64,000 bases of DNA from Fragum whitleyi (Eukaryota > Mollusca > Bivalvia > Cardiida > Cardiidae), in assembly GCA_948146395.1 (NCBI GenBank), contig OX411552.1, forward strand, positions 7,391,686 through 7,455,685, given 5' to 3'. Positions 41,101-53,100 of this stretch are shown piece by piece. Positions within the stretch are counted from its first letter, which is position 1, and every line of letters begins with the position of its first letter. Position numbers and translations under genes: made by a program. The notes below the pieces were generated by a model that saw nothing but the letters and a program-made list of their open reading frames with translations, was not told the DNA's origin and did not search any database.

Positions 41101-44100
41101 AATATTTCAATAAGACAGAACTCTTGTTAAACAAGAGACCACAGAGGGCCTGAGATGCTCTACTGACAATCAAGGCATGATAAATGCAATAGCCATAGTC
41201 CTTCTAACCTCCAGGGCCTGAGGTTATAAAATTTTTCTCAATCTCAATTCAAAATTTTCTCAAATTTCAATTCGAGATTAAAGCCATAATTCTGTTTTAA
41301 TTCTCTTTTTAATGTATTAACATAAAAGGTAATATTAATAAGTTGTTATAAATAACAACTTATTAATATTGTCTTTTATTTTTATACATTTGTTTGAATT
41401 TAACATTCGAGAAAATTCTCAGTTTAGCCTGAAAAAAGTTTTATAACCTTGAGCCCTGATCTTTGTGTTTTCATACAGATACCCCAATTTTCAAAATGAA
41501 CCTTCCTTATGACCCTATAATCATCTTGTGAAAGTGACAAGGATATTCCGTATTTGCAAACTCTATCGAGTAAACAATAATATTTTGATTGAAAATCCAT
41601 AAACCCTCTTTTCCCATATTTTTCAACAAATTTGCCCCATGGAACCTTCCTTATTAACCCAAAATCATCCTGTGAAAGTTTCAAGATAATCCCAAAATAT
41701 TTGTGGACTTTTATTACATAAATGAAAATAACTGGAGAGATAACCCTTAAGGTCACTTTTCCCATGTTTTGACAGTTCAGCTGCATTTTAGAAAGAAACC
41801 TCGCTTGATACCTGACAATAATCCAGTGAAAGTTTCAAGGAAATCTGATAATATTTGTAGACTCTATTGTGCAAAAAGTTTAAAGTAAGACAGAGGGACA
41901 GAAACCACAGCATAACTACATCTATAGCTTTACCGACCTTTGATCAGTAGAGCTAAACTAGAAAGCCATGAATGGCTTGAGTCGCTCCACAGGCTCGAAA
42001 TTCTTGTAAAAGCAAATAAATGTTTTGACTAGATTTTTAGATATTTGGGGTTCTACTGATGTTGAAAATGATTTTCAAAGTTTCAACTATATAACAGATA
42101 GAGAAATGACCTCTGCTATTAAAAAACATATTTTTCATCAAATCAAAATAATTTTTGACTGCATGATAATGGGGCACCCAAAGATCATACCAAAAATGTT
42201 TGATTGATATCCATCATTTACATTCTGAGAAAATGTTTTTCATAGATTCCACTATTTAACATATTGAGAATTGACCTCCACCCATAAAATGTATATTTTT
42301 CATCAAATCAAAATAATTTTTGGTACACTGATAAAGGGTCACTCAAGTATCATTTCAGTGAAATTTAATTGATATCCAAAAATCAAATTCTGAGAAAATG
42401 ATTTTCAAAGTTTCCACTATATAACATATAGAGAAATGACCTCTGCCCATGAAATGCATATTTTTCATCCAATCAAAATAATTTTTAGTAAATTGATAAA
42501 GTGTTACTCAAGGATCATTCCAGTGAAATTTGGTTGATATCCATCAGTTACGTTCTGAGAAAATGATTTTCAAAGTTTCCACTATATGACTTATAGAGAA
42601 ATGACCTCCGCCCATAAAATACATATTTTTCATCCAATCACAATGATTTTTTGTAAAATGATAAAGGATCTCTCAAGGATCATTCAAGTGAAATTTGGTT
42701 GATATCCATCGGTTAGATTAAGAGAAAATGATTTTCAAAGTTTCCACTAAATAACATATAGAGAAATGACCTCCGCCCATTAAATGCATATTTTTCATCC
42801 GATCACAATGATTTTTTGTAAACTGATAAAGGGTCACTCAAGGATCATTCAAGTGAAATTTGGTTGATATCCATCGGTTAGATTAAGAGAAAATGATTTT
42901 CAAAGTTTCCACTATATAACATATAGAGAAATGACCTCCGCCCATAAAATGCATATTTTCCATCCGATCACAATGATTTTTTGTAGACTGATAAAGGGTC
43001 ACCAAAGGATTATTCATGTAAAATTTAATTGGTATCCATTGATTAGAATCTGAGAAAACTCACTTTTTACCATATTTGGAAATAAGCCACGCCCATTAAA
43101 TCCATGTTTTTCATTGGATCAAAATTTCTTGAACAACTTTGAAAGAGGGTCACCCAAGGATCATTCCTGTGAAGTTTGGTTGAAATCCATCCAGTAGTTT
43201 CTGAGGAGAAGATTTTTAAAGAAAAGTTTACGACCGGACGGACGGACGGACGGACGCACGGACGGACGGACGGACGCACGACGGACACAACGCCATGACA
43301 ATAGCCCCAGTGGCTTTCAGCCAGTGGAGCTAAAAAACTCATTTTTTTCACAGGTGTGACCTTGATTAATGACCTGAATATTGTTTGTTGTTAAAGATCT
43401 ATTGACCAAGATCTATCATCATCATATTTGATGGCCTCAAATGTATATAATGATATTCGGCAGAGTTTAAAAGTTCTTGCCAGATATCTTTTTATTTTCC
43501 AGTTGTTTAAAAAAAAATATATAAAATTCAACAAGTAACCTTACCTGGTTGGTCCAACAAGGCATCTGCTATATGATGATTGGCTATAGCATTGTAATAT
43601 TCTGTTTTCACTTGAGCCATACATAACCATGAGAAGGGAATATAATCTTTCACTGGTTCTGTACTCATTAATTGTTGGGTATCACGATACATGTGGGATA
43701 CCTACATAAAATTCAATCAAAGTTGAGCATTTTATCTGAAATTAATGCACTTGTGTATAATATTATCTTATAACTATACAATTATCTGTGTGATAACATC
43801 CCAATATGACAATTTTTATGATATCACATGGATGTTTTTAGAACAATGACATAATGCGGTTATTTTTATAAACTTGAATTTTCTGTTAGAAACATTGCCA
43901 AAAACAAGGCAAATAGAGGTTATAAGATAGATATAATATATAATTAGTGTATTGTGTGAAAAAATTTCTAACTATGTTGGTGGAATTGATAATTTTCTCC
44001 GCAGAGCCTCAACAATTTTCAATTCCCCCAACCTTTTTAGTCATTTTTTTCATACAAAACACTAAGTAAGTATTATTATATGTGACCCATCACACCAAAA

Positions 44101-47100
44101 GGGACCCTCTGGTTAACACTAAAAGTGTCGATCCTAGTCAGACTGTGCAAATTGCACAGACTGACTAGAGTCGAAACTTTTCACAATGTGCTTATTTTCT
44201 GAATCTAGAATGATCAATCTACCTTCCAGTGAAAGAATTTTATATGCAACTTTTGGTTGACCTATGCTTGCTCAAATCTCTTTTTCAATAATTCATTTTA
44301 GAGAATTCCCGGATGATCCCTTTTCGTGTGACGGGTCACATATATATAAGTAGAACAGAAAGAAATGTATGATAACAACCAACAGTAACATTAACAGTAT
44401 CTGTCTCCATATGGCTCCTGAGAGAAAATAAGTTGATTGATTGTTTAGGGTTTAACAACATTTTCAGCATTATTGCAGTTATATCCCAGAGGTGTGCCTA
44501 CCCATGCCTTGCTGTTGGTTGTCACACCAGTACAACCACAATGTTTCATCCAGGAGCCACCAGATGCCCATCCCACTTATGAGACGTACTACTGATACTT
44601 GTCATTCAGACATTGGTGCGAGACAAATGATACTTTTCAAAATGACTATAAAAGTTTCCTACAGTAGCATTTAAGCCTGCCCTGCTTTCAGAATGACAAA
44701 CCGGTCAAAATTGTTTGCAAAGTAGACCCTGATTTTCACATAAGTACATGTGCAAAGCGGGGTATAATTTGCAAACAGTTTGCACAGTTTTATCATCCTG
44801 GAAGAGGGGCTGGAATCATGGTATTTGAAGTTTTTTGTGTTGATATTTCACCATATGCCTCCAAACTCACATCATTTTTTCTCCAATGATTTTCAGTACA
44901 CTTATTAAAAAAATCATTTAATGAGAAATCCAATACATTTCAATTTTAATTCCACTTCAAAATCCAGAGATTAGAATTCTGAAACTCCTTCCTAAAATCC
45001 CCTTCAGTTCTGTAGAAAATTATTTATATACAAAGTAAAATTTTGCACAACCTATATTTGGGAGCCAATTAAAATTTCAAAGGACCATTACAAAGCCCCA
45101 GTGGCATCTGGCCAATCGAGCCAATAATGTCACAAAATTTATTTTTTCTTATCAAAATCTTGCAATTCACATTTAAAATTTGAAGTTGATCATTATGACA
45201 ATGTTGAAGGTAAAATTTTATCTTATAACTATACAAATATCCGTGTGATAACATACCATATGATATTTTTTATGATATCACATGGATATTTTCAGAATAA
45301 TGACATAATACAGTTATTTTTAAGAAACTTGCATTTATGTTAGAAATATCGACGAAAACTAGGCAAATAGAGGTATTTTAACATAAATTCAATTTGTACT
45401 TAGTGCATTGTATGAAAAAATATCTTACTCTGCTGTGAGACTTGATAATTGTCTCGGCAGAGCCTTGACAATTATAACTCCCCCCAACCTTGTTAGATAT
45501 TTTTTTCATACAAAACACTGAGTATGTATTATGTATATAACTTCTTGTTATTTGAAAAGATAACCATACCATGGATGCTTCCTGAGCAATACAAAAATAC
45601 TGTAAAATTCCCTGACTGACCCCACCTAGGGTCAAACTTTGGTACACACACTCCTGCGCCTGAGACTGAAAATAGAAACAAAAAAGTAAATTGTAACCTG
45701 TCACATGAAAAAGTATGATATTGGAACTCTTGAAAATAAATCTTTGAAAACGAGATTGGTTTGATATGTAAATGAAAACACTACATATCATTTTCTTATT
45801 TTCTAGTTTGAGGATGTACGACAAATAAAAGGCATCCATATCTTTCTTTTCATAAACTGACAGATCTTGTACTATTTTTGTCGCAGAAATATTGTTGGAA
45901 TTCGTTGTTTGACAAGATTTTCATCGAAGGATTATTGACGCAAATATTGGGTAGTTCAAAGATATCCAAAAGACCAAAAAGCATCAATTTTGTAGGGTCT
46001 TTGGGATACTCAAATCATGTTCTCTACAGGCAGATACTCAAATCATGTTCAACTACAGTGTCATTTCATCTAAATTCTACTGACGGACAGACAGATGGAT
46101 GGATGGACAGACAGACATAATGAAACCAATATACGCCCCTCTTCTTCGTAGGTGGGAAGTATAATGAGTTGATGGAAGATAGCAAATCAATGTTTTCATC
46201 TAGAGCTAGATGATTGTCACAAAAAAGTTCATTAGATACTTGACAAAAGATGTTGGATAAAGTTTTTAGACGAATTTAATTGTATCGATGCCATTGAATT
46301 GGGAAGTGATCAACTGTCAACATACACATTAAGATTTTTTTATCCAAAATTCTCATGTGTAAGTCATAGTACAGAGACCTACAACCAATTCACATTCTTG
46401 TGTTCAGGAGTAAACCTTAACAAGTGCCAAAGTAGAAGAAAAGTGGCGAAGATCTGGTGCAATTACTATTCTTAAGAGTTGAACAGAGAATTTGTTGATT
46501 CCATTGAGGTATGAAAAACCTTTTCACACTGTATGAATATGTGTAGTGGATTCATACATAAATGTGATTAGGTTTTTTTTGTTTCATACCTTTATGAAAT
46601 CAACAAATAATTTCTTCACCGCTTATAATTCAATATCATGAAGTAAAAATGAAATGATATTTTGATAATGAAACAGATTTCCGTCTGGACACTTTGCACG
46701 GAAGCTTTCAAAAGGTGTGTACTTAAAGCTGTTTTCATTGAGAAATAAAACAAATTTTAAACCAGTCAGAATGCACAAATCTTGACAGTAACAACTACGA
46801 TTCAATTATTTGTATATGTATGTATAAGCACAGATACTTCTGGTTTGTCTTAACTCTTGTCATGTCTAACCTGAAATATTTATGTTTTGGCAGGAGGTAT
46901 AGACAAAGTAAGGCCTGCACATAACAGTATGTGCAGTCTGATCTCAGGGTGGGGAACGCAACACATCCTCGAACGATACTTTGTTGAATGTGACACTCCG
47001 TCAAAAGGTTTTGTTGAATTACAATTTCTTGGTTGAAAAAGTTTTTAGATGAATATGACACTTGATAGAAAAGTTATCTTTTTTTCTTTAATGCTTTTTG

Positions 47101-50100
47101 GTGGTTTATCGAGAAATAACGGTAGATTATCACTTGATAAACTCATCGCAAAAGCAGTGAAATTATCAAAAACTTAAACCCTGTTTTTGTGCATTTCATC
47201 CTATCTGACGTCATCTATGCGGGGCGAAATATGTGACGTCACAATGAACGTTGCATAGCAATCACGCGCGAAATGACGCGCTTTACGAAAATATGTCCTA
47301 GAAATTTCACATTTTGTCTCATTTTTGCATTAAAGAAATAGAATAATCGTTTGTTTTCAGAGTAAGATCGATTAATATTTCATTTCGTGAAAAACAAAAG
47401 CTATATTTTCACTCGTGGCTCTGCCACTTGTGAAAATATAGCTTTTGTTGTTCACTCAATGAAATATAAATCGATCTTACACTTAAACAAACGATTATCC
47501 TCTATATACCTTCTATATAATTGACACAATTCGACTTATTTTCGTCCCAAGTAACTTATTTCCCCGTTGGTATTGTTGTTGCGAGGATGGGGCATGCAGG
47601 GGTCAGGCAATCACTAACAAAAGAGACATAGCTAGTTTTTCGAAACATAGAAGTCATTGGTTTCAATAAAGGTTCAGTCTTTGTTGTAAAATGATCAAGG
47701 AAAGTGCAATCAGTAAATGTGAGAATTGACAGAATTGTAGTAGACACAAGCAAGCTGACCCCCTCTTGACTCAGTATCTAAAAAGAATAATTATTGGTTT
47801 AAATTTGCAATATTGATTACAATTCAATAAAATGTTAATTCTTAGCAAATGAACTGTAATTATTTATGATTTTATTATAACCCATAAACATTCTGATTGC
47901 CATATCTGTGAAATATTGCATTGACTTGAATAAAGTAAAAGTTTGACAAAAGCTTTCTTCTCTGCAGTTTACTTACTCAATAGCACATGATGCCAGTCAA
48001 ATGAGTCAATCATAAGAGTGACACCTTATTTTTTTGTCGAGTTCTTTCGACCAAATAATTTTTAGCCAAAGTTGTTTTTTGACCAAAAGGAATTTCAACT
48101 GTCTGTCAATTCGATAAAATTGTCTTTTCGACCAGGTGTCATTTGACGAAGTATCATGCATCCCTCAGGCTGTACCCTCTGTTTTTCCTTTTTTTTTAAC
48201 CAGGAAAGTTTCAAAAATATATTTTCGAAATGAATAAAGACTCACAATAAGTGTAACCAGTGATTTCAGCAGTTAACCTTTTCATGCAATTTTGCCACGT
48301 TTTTTTTTATTCAGCATGTAAAGGATTAAATTACTGATATACCTTATTTTGTCCTTTTTTCTAAGGGCGGGAAAGCCTATTCATCATTTTCCAAAACAAT
48401 ATGAGGTGGTGTTTCTTTTTTTCTATTGGCTAGATGTTCCAAATTAAGTTAAATGGGCAGTTTTTGAATGTTACAGTATCAAATTGTATCTGTTACGATT
48501 CTTGCAGCCTTGATTTGTACATTTGGAAAAACTGACTTTCCAAAAAATCTTCTGAAGTCATTCTAACTTAACTAACTGATTCATTAGTATTGATTGCCTA
48601 ATTGTTGTTAGACTTCCAAATCTAAGGTATTTCATTTCAAGATAGTTTTACTGTTTTTTGAAAGGTCAGCAATAAAGATGCAATCTAAAATATTTTACAT
48701 GCTTCTGATGGATATCAATACAAATCAGAAGTAATCAACTTTAATCAGAGAATTGCCAACATAATTATATACCAGTTCAAATAGGAGGATGTGACTTTGT
48801 GGAATATGTAAAAAGAAAGTTGAATTACTTATTTTGTTTCAACTTATTTTGTGAGTATATATTCTTTATATATTTTTTATTTCCTCCATATATGAAGATT
48901 ATTTATGTTGGAATAAATTTCCACCATTATTTGCCTTAAAAAGAAAGGTCATTACGATCAGGCAGCAAAACTCTGTACTACATGTACTTGCAAAAAACAC
49001 AAGTGAATTCTAGGATCAAATCTTACACTACAATTTATACTAAATATTAACTGACACTTTGTGCGGCTAAAATTGACTTTAAAAGAAACAGAGCACAAAA
49101 CTAATGAAATAATGTCATTGTGTATAAAAGAAACTTTTAAAAAGAATTTAAAGGATAATTGCAACACTTTTATATATTTCAATAGCCCTGCCTTACAAAC
49201 GGTTTCTAAACTGAGGGTTCAGTGCAAGACTGTACTATGTGTATATAAATTAAGTATAGTCTTGCGCTTCACCCTGGAAATCCATATTTATGACAGTATT
49301 TCCTAATAAGAAATGAAATAACTTCTAGCATCAAGGGTTTACCTGGCCCAAAAGTATGCAGCCTAATCTGATTGTATATGTTATGTAATAAGCAATGTTA
49401 GTCTATAGCTTATCACCTGTCTATTGTATTTAAATCAGTTGTTAGTGAGAGGTGTGATAATGCCTACAGTGTGGCATAATTAACTCTTTATCAAAGAGAT
49501 TTTATTTATATATATATAGGGAGTCAGAGCAAAACTGTAGTAAGTGCCTATAAATGTATAGGCACTTACAATAGTTATGCTCTGACTCCTTTGTTAAGTT
49601 TATATTACAATGTTCTTTGATGAAGGAATAATTTTACAATGTGAGAAAAATATTTCATAGAAACATGATACAAAACTTGAAAGGGTTATTTTGAATGTGA
49701 CTTTCCACTGAATGAGTAGGAATTATTTATTTTGGTTGACAGTAAGTGATTTATTACTTATGCCTTTTTTTAACCTGGAGGGTCTATTTTGAAATTACTC
49801 ATTTTTTAATGAATCCAACTCAATCCTTTCATGGGTATAAATAGTTTTGGTTGATATAATTTGAATAAGTTACAATTGACAAAAGTGACCAGAAAAGTTG
49901 TGGTGAGCAGGGAAGAAAAGATTGTGAGAAAAAGTGAAATATCCTGAATCAAGTATTTTTTCCATCATTTCTAAATAGAAAGTTTAAGCAAGGATTCAAT
50001 GTGATAAAAGGTAATAATTGAATAACAATAGCTGCACATATCAATATAAAGGAGGTACAATGAAAGGAGAGGTTTTTGGGTACTGTTATGATTTATCAAC

Positions 50101-53100
50101 ATGCATTTAATGCTATGTTTGGATATAATATAATTTGAGATACAAAGTACTTTACAACACAGGATATTTCAAAGTTCTAGTAGACTTTCATTTCCATTAC
50201 TAAATCTCTCTCATGCTGTTCATGAAATATACAAATTGTAAGCAGAAAGTATAGACTAAGATCAGACTGCACAGATGTCTACTCTGTGCAGTCTGATCTT
50301 AGTCTACTCTGCCTTCTTTACACATTATTGTAGTTAAAACATTTGAAATAATTGGAAATTTGCAATTTAATTGAAATATCATTTTAATCCAGCAGCAAAA
50401 AGGTTAATCACATTCATATCCCATTTGCAGGTTTGTCACTAACAACCAAATTTTAACAGGCATGGACGGAACAACCATCAGTCAAACAATTCCAGAATCT
50501 ACCTACATCAAATTTGTACAGGTGACAAACTTCTACTACGATCCTGAGGAAACAAATCACCTCGAGAATGAACAAGAGAAAGACATAACAGAAACAGAGC
50601 AATCTGTTGAAGAAAGGGTTAATCCAACTGATGATCCAACAGATGAAATCAGTCAGGACATAAGTGGTGAAAATGAAATTAATAAAATTGATACTGAAAA
50701 TGGTTCTGTAAATGATTCGGTAAAATCTTTGAACAGTGAGGACACTGTTTCTGATGATACACTAGAAACTTCTAGTCAAAATGTAAGTTGTGAAAACATT
50801 ATTGATACCAAGGAAGCTGTAGAGATTAAAGACAAAATAAGTTCCCCAAATGAAGATCTAAAATCTGAAAACCCAAAAGAAATTAACAATGTGGATTATA
50901 AGGAGACTGTGTCTAAAAAGGAAAAGAAAACGGAAAAACAAGGGAAAAAGTTGAAGAAAAGTAAAAGTTTTGTTAACCAGTTCAGACAGTGTCTACCGAT
51001 AGGACAACATTAAACATATCATCAAGGCTGATACCATATTTCTCCTATTAAACGTCTCGGGATCTATACATAACATTGTCAGGGAGGTTTTATTTAGTAT
51101 ACATTTTCTGTTTAAAAAATCATTTAACTTATGTCTTTTAGGCCATTTCCCTTTAATTTGAGGTGAATTTCCTCTAAACAATCGTATGAATGATTGTTTA
51201 CAGGAAATTCACATCAAATTAGAGAGGAAGTCTCATTAAGTTCTTAAATTTAGGCATTTGAAGTGGGATTTCCTCGTAAAAAATGTAGGGGTGCTACTAT
51301 TAGGGAGGGCGCTACAATTAGGCGAAATATGGGACATGTATAGAATGGTGTAATCTAAACTGTTATCCTTCTGTAAACCTTTTCTATTAAGGTTATTAAA
51401 CTATCAGACCTTTGTTTTATTGAAACAAATAATGTAGTAGACCCATAATAATCCAGCAATGTTTCAGAAGCAATGAATTTTAACAATATTAACAAAGGTT
51501 TCCTAATGATTTCATTAGGAAACCGCAGTCAACATTGTGAAAGATCTCTGAAATGTTGCAGAGCTATTATGGGTCCTTTACCTTTAACAAACAGGTCTAA
51601 AAGTCAAATATTACAGAAGAAAATGTATGTATGTACATGTATGTATGCAGTTTAGAAAGAAAGATATATTTTTGGTTTATTCACGACAGTCTTTGTGATT
51701 TGTGTACAGTGTGATAAAATCATCATAGATAAATAAATAGCAAATAGTTATGGTAAAGAAAGGCAAATCAGTTTGAATAGACTGTTTGATATTAATGCTT
51801 TACTAAAAACTAATATTTTTAAGAAATCCCTGAAGCAAATCACTTTGTGTTGAAATATTTTAGGAAAATTATTGAATAAAGTATTGTTGTTAAATTGTGT
51901 AACTACAAGTTCCTCTTTTACATTAATTTTAACACTTACACCTATCCCCACTTATTACCACTTTTTCAAGAGCCTCAAGAAAAGAGCTTGCAAAAATTAA
52001 AGACAATAATGTTGTTGCCCCCCCCCCCCCCCCAAAAAAAAAACTAGAAAGCCATGAATGGCTTGAGTCGCTCCACAATTCTTTAAATAGCAAATCTAAG
52101 GTTTGACTAGATTTTAAGATATTTTGGGTTCTACTGATCTTGAAATGATTTTCAAAAATGCCACTATACATGTATAACATATAGAGAAATGACCTCCGCC
52201 CATAAAATACATATTTTTCATCTGATCACAATAATTTTTGGCTGACTGATAAAGCTTCACTCAAGAATCATTCCAGTGAAATTTGGTTTATATCCATCAA
52301 TTACATTGTGAGAAATTGATTTTCAAAGTTTCAACTATATAACATATGGAGAAATGACCTCCACCCATAAAATGCATATTTTTCATCCGATCACAATAAT
52401 TTTTGGTAGACTGATAAAGTGTCACCCAAGGATCATTCATGTAAAATCTAATTGGTATCTATCAATTAAAATCTGAAAAAAGTCACTTTTTACCATATTT
52501 GGAAATTAGCCACGCCCATTAAATCCATGTTTTTCATTGGATCAAAGTTTCTTGAACAACTTTGAAAGAGGGTCACCCAAGGATCATTCCTGTGAAGTTT
52601 GGTTGAAATTCATCCAGTAGTTTCTGAGGAGAAGAATTTTAAAGAAAAAGTTTACGGACGGACGGACGGACGGACACAATGCCATGACAATAGCCCCAGT
52701 GGCTTTCAGCCAGTGGAGCTAAAAAAACACACAATTACTCTCCAAATTTTATCAACTCAAAATGATCAAACATAACTTCTTTTAATTTGGAAAAGTCTAA
52801 GAAAAATGTTGTCTTGTAATGAGGAAGCAAACATTTCAATGGTTTCACGAATCTAAACTTTTGGAAGAGGTAGAATAGTTAAGTGTGCAATACCCTTTTT
52901 CTGTTTCAAAAGGTTTAACCAATGTAATGCTTCTAATGGAATATTCCTGCCATACAGAAATCTTTGGTAGAAAAATGTGCAATCTGGTCTCCCTCTACAC
53001 TGCCAGCTTTCTTTCCAATTTTTGTTAAAAAAAAAACACTGAGCCAGATGTGTAACAATGTCCCAAAATTGGCAATTTGTTTGAAACAAAAATTTAGCCT

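Noticed and set aside
43067..43351. Minus-strand frames with RPSVRP repeats (also 4917-5162 and 58408-58629)
   Set aside because: They are translated GGAC/GTCC microsatellite, not protein.
45378..45839. 153-codon minus-strand frame
   Set aside because: Only the part at 45570-45665 is coding (rhophilin exon); the rest is intron that happens to be open.
47556..47753. 65-codon minus-strand frame after a TTTTTAG site
   Set aside because: It lies between two rhophilin exons that join in frame without it, and shows no known domain.
37372..51590. Hairpins as CRISPR repeats or bacterial terminators
   Set aside because: The host is eukaryotic; copies are dispersed, lack spacers, and are mobile fold-back elements.
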